Shown here: positions 13,630 to 20,172 of the stretch, piece by piece | Layout: every line of letters starts with the position of its first letter | How positions within the stretch are numbered: the stretch's first letter is position 1 | The notes under the pieces: model-generated | Database searches by the model: none | Told to the model about the DNA's origin: nothing | What the model saw: only the letters and a program-made list of their open reading frames with translations | Assembly: GCA_020354155.1 (NCBI GenBank) | Contig: CP070644.1 | Location: forward strand, 2,041,108 to 2,061,279 | Reading direction: 5' to 3' | DNA from: Nitrospiraceae bacterium | Lineage (GTDB): Bacteria; Nitrospirota; Thermodesulfovibrionia; UBA6902 | DNA: 20,172 bases | Made by a program: the position numbers and the translations under genes

Positions 13630-16484
13630 TGCATCACAGGGCAATGAAACAAAACGGGACAGGCTCATTTTTTGCCAAGCTACATCAGCGCACCTCACTT
13701 ACGCTGAAGATGGTAATATTGGCAGTTGTTGTCGCTACCGTCATGTGGGTAGGTTATGACCAGATTCAGACCCATGAGCTCAAAAAGATTTTTAGGGCCC
13801 AGCTTTCTGAACGGCTTAGCAATCAGGCCATGGAAGACAGGATCAGATTTGACCGCTATGTAAAGGCGCACCTGCACTCTATTAAGCTTTTTATCTCTCA
13901 ACATAATTTTACTGACTATATAGATAAACGAACATGGACGCCTTATGACAATTCCCCGGTAAAAAAATATAGAAGACCTCCACAATGGTTTCCATCATCA
14001 TCCATTCTGCGTACCTTTGGTCAGCCACGGTTTGCCCTTCTCTTTGACTCCCGGGGAAAACTTCGGGAAGCATATGAGGGGCCGCGGAATGAAGGTATTC
14101 CTCAATCAATACTATTTGCATCCCGGCAGCTGCTTCTTAAAAGCAGAGGGCAGAACTTTATGAAGAATATTGATGACAAGCCTTACCTGATTGCTTCTGA
14201 ACTATATGTCAACGCAGCCGGAGAAGAGAAGGCAACGCTGATGCTGGCCTCACCAATTGATGATATATTTTTATCTTCTGCTCTCGGCTCTTCAAGACCT
14301 GGTCACATAGTCGCATTATTGACCATGGAGAATTCCCCGAGAATACTGACAAGCAGCAATACTGACCAGATATCCAGAGGTATGTATCTGAAGGATCTTA
14401 AGCAGCACTATCTTGTGACGGGCCAGGAATTTCTTGACTATGGAGCTGCGGAACAGGTGATGAAGTTTGTCTCCTTTATTTCCCTGGGCGAGGTCAATAT
14501 GCTGATAAAGTCTATTGCATCAAGGGAAAGAAAAATCAGACTTATAGGTTTACCCATACTGGTAGCTGCCTTTGCGCTCCTCATGTTCTGGGTTACACGG
14601 CGCATTCAGATTATCACTGCCCATATCTCGGAATTTTCAGAAAGAGCTCTTGGCGTATCCTCACAGGATCTTAAAAAGGGCGATCAGCTCTATACTCTTG
14701 AAACGAGGTTTTACAGGCTTACAGAAGAAGTACTTCAGGCACGGGAAGTGCAGAGACAAAAGGCCGAAGAGGAACGGCTGCTTGAGAAAAAAAACATGGA
14801 AATAAAACAGAAAGAGCATGAACTTCACCTGTTGCAGTCGGTTACCGAGGCGGTTGGTGTCGGCGTGATGCAAAAGACACCTCAGGGACTGGCTGCCGTA
14901 AACAGGCAGATGGAGCAGTTTTCGGAAATGTGCGGCGGCCTGTCCAGTTTTGAAATCAGTGATGATCTCAATCAGGAACACTCGCTTCAGGACAGGCAAG
15001 GGAGCCGGCGCATCTTTCAAATAACCTGTCCTGACATTGTTAAGTCGGAAAAAATTTATCTTGTCCGGGATATTACAAAGATCAAGGAGCAAACAGAGGC
15101 CCTTGAACATCTTGCAATGCATGATATATTGACAGACCTGCCAAACCGGGCGTTGCTTCATGACAGGCTGAAGCAGGCAATTGTTACAGGACAGCGGGAC
15201 AACAGGCATGTTGCCCTGCTGATGATGGACCTGGACCGTTTCAAAGAGATAAACGATACCCTTGGTCACCATGTGGGTGATATGATATTGAAGGAGGTTG
15301 GAGAACGGCTTCCTTCTGTTCTGAGGAAAGCAGACACTATCGCACGTCTTGGCGGGGATGAGTTTGCCGTTGTGCTGCCTTCAACAGAGAAGACCTTTGC
15401 CATTGAGATTGCACAAAAACTGCTCCATGCCCTGGAGATGCCATTCCGCATTGAAGGTCATGATCTGTGTGTGGGCGCGAGCATAGGGGTAGTATTGTCC
15501 CCTGAAGACGGGGTGGATGCGCACAGCCTTATGCAGCGTGCCGACGTGGCAATGTATAACGCAAAAAAAACTCATAGCGGCGTTTCGCTCTATAACTCTG
15601 AGGACGATTCTCATAGCATGCACCACCTTATGCTCATGAGTGAACTGAAGCGTGCAATTGAGCAGAATGAACTGTCACTGGCGTACCAGCCGAAAATTTC
15701 CTATAGGCAGGGATCAATATACGGGATTGAAGCACTGGTCCGGTGGAATCACGGTGAAAAGGGCTTTATATCACCAGGTGAATTTGTTCCTCATGCAGAA
15801 TACACAGGGCTGATAAAACCGATGACCATGTGGGTGCTGAATACAGCATTAAGACAGTACAGTGCCTGGCGCAGCGACTTTGATATTCAGCACATCAACA
15901 TGTCGGTCAATATTTCAGCAAAGAACCTTCTGGACCTTAACTTCCCCGATGAAGTAGAGGAAGTCCTGAATCAATGGTCGGTCGGCCCTTCCAGTCTTGA
16001 GCTGGAGATCACTGAAAGCGCAGTCATGGAAGATCCTGAACATGCCAGGAAGATACTGGAGCATCTCGATGCGCTCGGGGTCCGGCTTTCCATAGACGAT
16101 TTTGGGACCGGTTATACGTCACTCGGATATTTAAAAAAATTGCCTGTTGATGAGATCAAGATTGACAGGAGTTTTGTAAGGCACATGACGTCAGACGAAA
16201 GTGATGCAATGATTGTGCGTTCTACCGTTGATCTTGCACATAACCTTGGGATGACAGTAATAGCTGAAGGTGTTGAAACAGAAGAGGTGTTAGCTGCTCT
16301 GATGGACCTTGGCTGTGACGGGGCACAGGGATACTATATAGGCCGCCCTCTATTTGCAGCGGAATTTCTGCAATGGCTCTGTGAATCACCCTGGGGGTTA
16401 CGCAGTGATTCAGAAACAGGACCAGTCATATCTTTGCCTCCTTCAGCGCATCAAGGCAGGAGCACTCCCTTGTCTCAGGAATAA
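13629..16484 (+). CDS. Membrane-anchored diguanylate cyclase/phosphodiesterase (GGDEF-EAL)
   Basis: Bifunctional c-di-GMP enzyme of 951 residues. Membrane helix 1 (about 25-43), periplasmic sensor region (45-300, no family recognised), membrane helix 2 (about 303-322), HAMP-like linker and a charged coiled coil (365-402), a degenerate PAS-like segment (400-485), GGDEF domain (490-655) and EAL domain (665-915). The cyclase motif is RLGGDEF (575-579 for GGDEF) with the inhibitory RxxD site (RKAD, 566-569) exactly five residues upstream. EAL residues are present: E701 of EAL, N761, E793, DD at 823-824, K844 and AEGVET (879-884), so both activities look possible. ATG overlaps the upstream stop by 1 base. 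The C-terminal 19 codons overlap the convergent MTAP-family gene. Confidence 0.93.
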   Translation: MHHRAMKQNGTGSFFAKLHQRTSLTLKMVILAVVVATVMWVGYDQIQTHELKKIFRAQLSERLSNQAMEDRIRFDRYVKAHLHSIKLFISQHNFTDYIDKRTWTPYDNSPVKKYRRPPQWFPSSSILRTFGQPRFALLFDSRGKLREAYEGPRNEGIPQSILFASRQLLLKSRGQNFMKNIDDKPYLIASELYVNAAGEEKATLMLASPIDDIFLSSALGSSRPGHIVALLTMENSPRILTSSNTDQISRGMYLKDLKQHYLVTGQEFLDYGAAEQVMKFVSFISLGEVNMLIKSIASRERKIRLIGLPILVAAFALLMFWVTRRIQIITAHISEFSERALGVSSQDLKKGDQLYTLETRFYRLTEEVLQAREVQRQKAEEERLLEKKNMEIKQKEHELHLLQSVTEAVGVGVMQKTPQGLAAVNRQMEQFSEMCGGLSSFEISDDLNQEHSLQDRQGSRRIFQITCPDIVKSEKIYLVRDITKIKEQTEALEHLAMHDILTDLPNRALLHDRLKQAIVTGQRDNRHVALLMMDLDRFKEINDTLGHHVGDMILKEVGERLPSVLRKADTIARLGGDEFAVVLPSTEKTFAIEIAQKLLHALEMPFRIEGHDLCVGASIGVVLSPEDGVDAHSLMQRADVAMYNAKKTHSGVSLYNSEDDSHSMHHLMLMSELKRAIEQNELSLAYQPKISYRQGSIYGIEALVRWNHGEKGFISPGEFVPHAEYTGLIKPMTMWVLNTALRQYSAWRSDFDIQHINMSVNISAKNLLDLNFPDEVEEVLNQWSVGPSSLELEITESAVMEDPEHARKILEHLDALGVRLSIDDFGTGYTSLGYLKKLPVDEIKIDRSFVRHMTSDESDAMIVRSTVDLAHNLGMTVIAEGVETEEVLAALMDLGCDGAQGYYIGRPLFAAEFLQWLCESPWGLRSDSETGPVISLPPSAHQGRSTPLSQE

Positions 16485-17214
16485 GAGAAAAGGTTTTCGC
16501 CAGAAGTTTTTTTATCTTTTCAGTAGCACCATGCATTGCTTCCATTACCTCCGCCACCGAGAGTTTCCTCCTGCTGATTCCAGCAGCAAAATTTGCCACT
16601 ACGGAAATGCCCGCATAACAGATTTCGACTTCCCGGGCCAGCGAGGCCTCCGGCATTCCCGTCATCCCAACGACATCACCGCCAAGTATGGCAAAGCTTT
16701 TTATCTCAGAGGCTGTCTCCAGGCGCGGACCGTCAACTGCAACATAGGTTCCCTCTTTCTTCAGAGCAACCCTGGCAGACCGGCCGGCCTTAAGAAGCAT
16801 CGATCGTAAATCGGGGCAATAGGGTTCGGTAAAGTCTATATGGACAACACCGCCTTTCCCGTTGTAAAAGGTGGACTTTCTGTTTCGTGTCATGTCCAGT
16901 ACCTGATCAAGAACAACGATGTCACCAGGGTTCATCCCTTTCCTGATACCACCCACGGCGCTGATGGAAATAATGTTATTGACACCGAGTTTTCTGAACC
17001 CCCAGATGTTTGCCCTGTAGTTAATCATATGAGGAGGAATGCCATGCTTCTTCCCGTGTCGCGGCAGAAAGACAATTTCCCTGTCTCCCATTGAGCCGAT
17101 CAGGTAATCATCAGAGGGTTTCCCGTACGGGGTGGTAATATTCTTTTTCCCTTTTACCGTAAGTCCTTTGATTTCATATAAGCCGCTGCCTCCGATTACC
17201 CCTGTTCTTGACAT
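16426..17214 (-). CDS. MTA-phosphorylase-family enzyme, probably methylthioinosine/6-oxopurine type
   Basis: Purine-nucleoside phosphorylase family II enzyme, cytoplasmic, that splits a methylthio-nucleoside with phosphate in the methionine-salvage/polyamine by-product route. The 262 residues show GVIGGSGLY (5-13), PRHGKKHGIPPHMINYRAN (51-69; phosphate-binding RH), SAVGGI (85-90), GPRLET (162-167), MTGMPEASLAREVEICYA (184-201) and a C-terminal C-S-C motif (251-253) like archaeal MTAP II. Where adenine-specific MTAPs have a DYD segment that binds the amino group, this protein has VVANFAAG (Asn208), as in 6-oxopurine phosphorylases and Pseudomonas methylthioinosine phosphorylase. AGGAGGG just before ATG 17214 is a strong ribosome-binding site. 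It overlaps the GGDEF-EAL 3' end by 59 bp antisense. Commonly annotated mtnP; the specificity is inferred. Confidence 0.9.
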   Translation of the reverse strand: MSRTGVIGGSGLYEIKGLTVKGKKNITTPYGKPSDDYLIGSMGDREIVFLPRHGKKHGIPPHMINYRANIWGFRKLGVNNIISISAVGGIRKGMNPGDIVVLDQVLDMTRNRKSTFYNGKGGVVHIDFTEPYCPDLRSMLLKAGRSARVALKKEGTYVAVDGPRLETASEIKSFAILGGDVVGMTGMPEASLAREVEICYAGISVVANFAAGISRRKLSVAEVMEAMHGATEKIKKLLAKTFSLIPETRECSCLDALKEAKI

Positions 17215-17249
17215 AACACCCTCCTTGGAAATTGAAACTATGGAATAAA

Positions 17250-17279
17250 ATTATATTGTATAATAACATCTGCGCCCAA
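17250..17279 (-). promoter_or_regulatory. Promoter of the MTAP-family gene
   Basis: On the minus strand a perfect TATAAT (17255-17250) follows a TTGGGC (17279-17274 region, 3/6 match) after 18 bases. The start near 17243 gives a leader of about 29 bases containing the AGGAGGG site. Confidence 0.5.
17259..17264 (+). promoter_or_regulatory. Candidate -10 box of tldD
   Basis: A perfect TATAAT on the plus strand, 49 bases before the tldD ATG. No good -35 is found at 16-18 bases; TTGAAA at 17232-17237 is 21 bases away, too far for a standard promoter. It mirrors the minus-strand -10 across a 3-base axis. Confidence 0.35.
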
Positions 17280-17312
17280 GACAAAAAGAGACTGATATAA
17301 CGCAGACAATTA

Positions 17313-18707
17313 ATGAATAAGATCCCGGAAGAACTTTTATCAAAAATTCTCAGGAGGGCCCTATCAAAGGGCGGTGACTATGCTGACATATATGTTGAGC
17401 ATGAAAGGCCTCTCTCCATTCAGCTTGAAGACGACAAAATAGAAAAACTGTCATCGGGAGTTGATGCCGGTATTGGTGTGAGGGTGCTTTTTGATTTTAA
17501 ATCCGCATATGCCTATAGTAATGATTTTTCGGAGAGCTCACTCCTTGCTGTAGCAGATGCCGTCAGTAGAGCCGCTGGTAATGCCGGACAGTCTGACATG
17601 ACCATGGACCTGACACGGTTGAGACCTTCAATCAATTTTGAGATAAAAAAGAATCCCCGTGATGTTGAGATGAGCGATAAAATTGCCCTCATGGAGAATG
17701 CAAACAGGGCAGCAAAAGCGGTGAGTTCGAAGATAAGGCAGGTGAGCATCATATACCGTGATTCTATCAGCAACGTTTTAATGGCCTCTTCTGACGGTAC
17801 CATTGCGGAGGATGAGCGGATACACACACTGGCACTTATTCAGGTTATTGCAGCAGAAGGTGATATCCTGCAGACAGGGTATGAACCTGTGGGAGGCATG
17901 AGCGGATTTGAACTTTTTGATGAGAATGTGTTTGAGGAAATCGCCGTAAGGGCAGCACGAAAGGCGGTAGCCATGCTGAGTGCCAGAAAGGCTCCGGGTG
18001 GCAGAATGCCTGTTGTCATTTCTTCTGATGCAGGAGGCACCATGATTCATGAGGCCATTGGACACGGTCTTGAGGCAGATCTTGTGAATCAGGGACTTTC
18101 AGTTTATACGAATAAAACAGGTCAGCAGATTGCCTCACCCCTTGTTACAATTGTTGATGATGCGACAATACCGAACAAACGGGGTTCATTCAGGTTTGAT
18201 GATGAAGGGGTCCCTTCACAAAGAACGGTTCTTGTAGAGAAAGGAATATTGAAGGGGTATATGTATGACAGGTTAAATGCACTGAAGTCAGGATGCAGAT
18301 CAACTGGCAATGGCAGGAGACAGTCCTATAAATACAGACCGATCCCCAGAATGACAAATACCCTGATCGAATCGGGGGAGGGAAATCCGGAGGATATAAT
18401 ACAGTCCGTCGAGAAAGGGTTTTTTGTAAGGAAGATGGGGGGAGGGCAGGTGAACACGGTAACAGGTGAATTTGTTTTTGACGTATCAGAGGGGTATCTT
18501 CTGGAGCAGGGTAAGGTTGGCGAACCAGTGAGAGGGGCAACGCTTATCGGGAACGGCCCTGAAATTCTCCAGTCAATAGATATGGTTGGCAATGACCTTG
18601 GCTTTGCAATCGGCACCTGCGGCAAGGATGCCCAGGGCGCGCCTGTCTCAGATGCCATGCCAACGGTGCGGATTCCGGAGATGGTTGTTGGTGGAGAGGT
18701 CAAGTAG
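17313..18707 (+). CDS. tldD: TldD/PmbA-family metalloprotease TldD
   Basis: Zinc metalloprotease of the TldD/PmbA family, cytoplasmic, which with TldE/PmbA forms a heterodimer that degrades unfolded peptides (maturation of microcin-type peptides and antitoxin turnover in E. coli). The 464 residues include DYADIYVEHERPLSIQLEDDKIE (22-44), the HExxxH zinc motif HEAIGH (246-251), IVDDATIPNKRGSFRFDDEGVPSQRT (280-305), and GTCGKDAQGAPVSDAMPTVRI (434-454) with the conserved ligand Cys436. Length and motifs are those of the catalytic TldD subunit; no tldE lies next to it in the window. No clear Shine-Dalgarno sequence precedes the ATG. It is divergent from the MTAP-family gene, 98 bp away, and is followed by a small hairpin. 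Confidence 0.95.
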   Translation: MNKIPEELLSKILRRALSKGGDYADIYVEHERPLSIQLEDDKIEKLSSGVDAGIGVRVLFDFKSAYAYSNDFSESSLLAVADAVSRAAGNAGQSDMTMDLTRLRPSINFEIKKNPRDVEMSDKIALMENANRAAKAVSSKIRQVSIIYRDSISNVLMASSDGTIAEDERIHTLALIQVIAAEGDILQTGYEPVGGMSGFELFDENVFEEIAVRAARKAVAMLSARKAPGGRMPVVISSDAGGTMIHEAIGHGLEADLVNQGLSVYTNKTGQQIASPLVTIVDDATIPNKRGSFRFDDEGVPSQRTVLVEKGILKGYMYDRLNALKSGCRSTGNGRRQSYKYRPIPRMTNTLIESGEGNPEDIIQSVEKGFFVRKMGGGQVNTVTGEFVFDVSEGYLLEQGKVGEPVRGATLIGNGPEILQSIDMVGNDLGFAIGTCGKDAQGAPVSDAMPTVRIPEMVVGGEVK

Positions 18708-18727
18708 TGTTGATTCGAGACACTTCC

Positions 18728-18750
18728 GATGTATTTATGATACATCTTTA
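18728..18750 (+). terminator. Weak hairpin after tldD
   Basis: GATGTAT (18728-18734), loop TTATG, and ATACATC (18740-18746), then TTTATTATAT. A perfect but A+T-rich 7-bp stem about 20 bases after the tldD stop. It is terminator-like in layout, though the low stability and broken T-run make termination only partial at best. Confidence 0.4.
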
Positions 18751-18813
18751 TTATATAACTACTTGATTTATAATGGAACTGAATGTGGTATTGAATTTGC
18801 TATCTACAGGCAT

Positions 18814-18888
18814 GGAGAATAACTGAATCATCGGTACGAGGATTCGATGATTCTTGATTATATACAAGATGTGATCTCTGAATTCTCC
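18814..18888. repeat. Nested inverted repeats upstream of lpxC
   Basis: An inner perfect 9-bp pair GAATCATCG (18825-18833) / CGATGATTC (18845-18853) with an 11-base loop is enclosed by an outer pair GGAGAAT (18814-18820) / ATTCTCC (18882-18888). The outer right arm lies 11 bases before the -35 of the lpxC promoter. It could be an operator array, or a structured RNA if transcription reads through from tldD. Confidence 0.5.
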
Positions 18889-18899
18889 GCATAGAAAGA

Positions 18900-18928
18900 T
18901 TGGAAAAATAACTGGTTAGTGGCATAAT
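18900..18928 (+). promoter_or_regulatory. Sigma-70-type promoter of lpxC
   Basis: TTGGAA (18900-18905, 4/6 match) and CATAAT (18923-18928, 5/6 match) are spaced by exactly 17 bases. The expected start near 18935 leaves only about 6 bases before the lpxC ATG, which has no Shine-Dalgarno sequence. The geometry fits a nearly leaderless mRNA. Confidence 0.5.
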
Positions 18929-18940
18929 ACGTACTAGAAC

Positions 18941-19855
18941 ATGAGACTTCAGAACACCATAGCACAGGAAATATCAATAACAGGCAAGGGTCTGCATACG
19001 GGTCAGGATATCCGCCTGCAATTAAGCCCTGCCCCGCAGGATACAGGTGTTGTCTTTATCAGGAGTGACAAAGGCGGTATCAGGATTAAAGCAGGCATCA
19101 GTGCAGTAGCGGATACAACCTTTGCCACGACGCTTGCATCAAAGGGTGCAAAGGTTGGCACAGTTGAGCATCTTCTTGCTGCTTTCTCCGGTCTCCACAT
19201 AGATAATGTATATGTGGATCTCGACGGTCCGGAGGTCCCCATTCTTGATGGAAGTGCATCGCCTTTTATTTCTCTCATACTCGAGGCAGGCATTGCAAAA
19301 CAGGCGAAGACTGTTCCGTGCCTCAAGATACTTGAGCCAGTTGTTGTTATGGAAGGTCACAGTCAGATAGCGGTTACCCCCTATGACGGTACAAGGATAA
19401 CCTACCGTCTGTTTTATACGCACCCCGCATTTGGAGAGCAGAAAATGAGTTTTGACGTATCATCACTTAACTTTATTAATGAGATTGCCCCGGCAAGGAC
19501 ATTTGGATTTCTCAGGGATGTAGAGATGCTCAGGTCCAAAGGTCTTGCAAAAGGTGGAAGTCTCGATAATGCCCTTGTTCTCGGTGATACAGATATAATC
19601 AATGGCAACAAGATGAGATTTAACGATGAATTTGTCCGACACAAGATACTTGACGCTATTGGTGATATGTCACTTATAGGGCTGCCCATACTGGGACATG
19701 TTATAGCCAATAAATCAGGTCATACATTACATATAAAGCTCCTCAGGAAACTGCTCCTCTGCAAGGACTCATGGAACATTGTCTCAGATCCTTCAAGTAT
19801 CAAGCATGCCCATGCCCCGGCGCCTGCTGAAGTTGCTGTTCAGGCTGCAAAATAA
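18941..19855 (+). CDS. lpxC: UDP-3-O-acyl-N-acetylglucosamine deacetylase LpxC
   Basis: Zinc-dependent deacetylase of the committed step of lipid A synthesis; cytoplasmic, acting on UDP-3-O-acyl-GlcNAc. The 304 residues hold TVEHLLAAFSGLHIDNVYVDLDGPEVPILDGSASPF (74-109, with Glu76 and zinc ligand His77), EIAPARTFGFLRDVE (181-195), GLAKGGSLDNALVL (201-214), and VRHKILDAIGDMSLIG (232-247, zinc ligands His234 and Asp238), plus His261. All catalytic residues of the family are visible and the length is normal (about 300). It has a promoter directly upstream and no obvious ribosome-binding site, and stands 233 bp after tldD. Its presence shows an outer membrane with lipid A. The last 20 or so residues form an Ala/Pro-rich tail. 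Confidence 0.97.
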   Translation: MRLQNTIAQEISITGKGLHTGQDIRLQLSPAPQDTGVVFIRSDKGGIRIKAGISAVADTTFATTLASKGAKVGTVEHLLAAFSGLHIDNVYVDLDGPEVPILDGSASPFISLILEAGIAKQAKTVPCLKILEPVVVMEGHSQIAVTPYDGTRITYRLFYTHPAFGEQKMSFDVSSLNFINEIAPARTFGFLRDVEMLRSKGLAKGGSLDNALVLGDTDIINGNKMRFNDEFVRHKILDAIGDMSLIGLPILGHVIANKSGHTLHIKLLRKLLLCKDSWNIVSDPSSIKHAHAPAPAEVAVQAAK

Positions 19856-20172
19856 GTAATTCCTTTTTCTCATAACAGCTCTATAATTCTCAATAAGCGG
19901 TGACTTTCTGAAAGGTATGATTTCATTGATTTGCTGAAGATAACAAGGTAGATAAGAGAACTCAGCTGTTGATGACTTCATCTGTATTATCAATAAAATG
20001 GAATCGGTCTGGAATCCGTTGATTATTTGCTTAATGAATAAATTCTGGATCAGTTTTCTGAGGGCAGGTCACTTTTTCATCTTAATATGAGATTATCCTG
20101 TGATTTTCTTCGCTTGTCATCCTTAACCGGTTTTGGATGTTCGAGCCATTTTTTAACAATTCAAATTCGGAT
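19856..20172. other. 317-base stretch without a convincing gene
   Basis: A+T-rich sequence after lpxC. Neither strand has a long open frame with a ribosome-binding site, and no tRNA cloverleaf or strong terminator hairpin was found. A direct repeat TGGAATC occurs twice close together near 20000-20015. On the minus strand a 29-codon frame without start runs in from the right edge (20171 to a TAA at 20084-20082) and might be the end of a gene outside the window, but it has no recognisable motif. Confidence 0.5.

Noticed and set aside
14661..15272. Open frame of 203 codons on the minus strand inside the GGDEF-EAL gene
   Set aside because: Its translation has no family resemblance, and the plus strand has full PAS/GGDEF sequence there; it is an antisense shadow.
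18326..18745. Minus-strand frame of 139 codons opposite tldD
   Set aside because: It runs against a conserved TldD C-terminus and has low-complexity, motif-free translation.
20082..20171. Minus-strand open frame of 29 codons entering from the right edge
   Set aside because: Too short and without motif or context to call a partial gene; mentioned only in the entry for the terminal stretch.
1..20172. CRISPR array, tRNA/rRNA gene, insertion sequence or prophage
   Set aside because: No regularly spaced direct repeats, cloverleaf or rRNA-like sequence, transposase or phage genes were seen on either strand.

Overview
The window is a stretch of chromosome from a Gram-negative, LPS-making bacterium of moderate GC content. 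It carries lpxC (lipid A synthesis), a complete type II secretion cluster in the order C-D-E-F-G-H-I-J-K-L-M-N, and short palindromic repeats of the TGTCATTCCCG and CCCCCTxTTT types. The gspN-containing layout and these repeats fit Nitrospirota (Thermodesulfovibrionia-like) or Desulfobacterota lineages. That placement is from memory of such genomes and is weak. No rRNA, tRNA, CRISPR array, insertion sequence or prophage was seen.

Layout. Positions 3-431 (+) hold the 3' part of an NADPH-dependent FMN reductase / iron-sulfur flavoprotein-like gene. After an intergenic palindrome comes a 186-residue SLOG-like protein of unknown function (611-1171, +). Positions 1251-12429 on the minus strand are one long type II secretion operon, read right to left: gspC, gspD, gspE, gspF, gspG, gspH, gspI, gspJ, gspK, gspL, gspM, gspN. 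From gspG to gspM most genes overlap or abut, which implies translational coupling. A good internal sigma-70-type promoter lies in front of gspD, and a palindromic repeat separates gspE from gspF. Divergent from gspC is a two-gene unit (12598-16484, +): a secreted PstS-like solute-binding protein, translationally coupled to a membrane-anchored GGDEF-EAL protein with both active sites intact. Convergent to it, and overlapping its 3' end by 59 bp, is an MTA-phosphorylase-family gene (16426-17214, -) whose purine-pocket residue suggests methylthioinosine or 6-oxopurine use. Divergent from that is tldD (17313-18707, +), followed by lpxC (18941-19855, +) with its own promoter. The last 317 bases hold no convincing gene.

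How the genes work together. GspC-N supply an inner-membrane platform (C, F, L, M, N), a cytoplasmic ATPase (E), a pseudopilus (G-K) and an outer-membrane secretin (D). The prepilin peptidase GspO/PilD and any pilotin must be elsewhere. The neighbouring binding-protein/c-di-GMP unit could sense a periplasmic ligand and set c-di-GMP levels. Its head-to-head position with gspC makes a regulatory link to secretion possible but unproven.

Most unusual observations: (1) GspD carries a C-terminal domain that reads like a subtilisin-type protease propeptide (ending in a VQYAEPNY motif), an arrangement I do not recognise for a secretin; (2) the binding-protein plus GGDEF-EAL cassette, with four cysteines in the mature binding protein; (3) a palindromic repeat translated inside an unusually long GspK leader peptide; (4) Asn in place of the MTA-specific Asp in the MTAP-family enzyme; (5) near-leaderless promoter geometry for lpxC and perhaps gspC.
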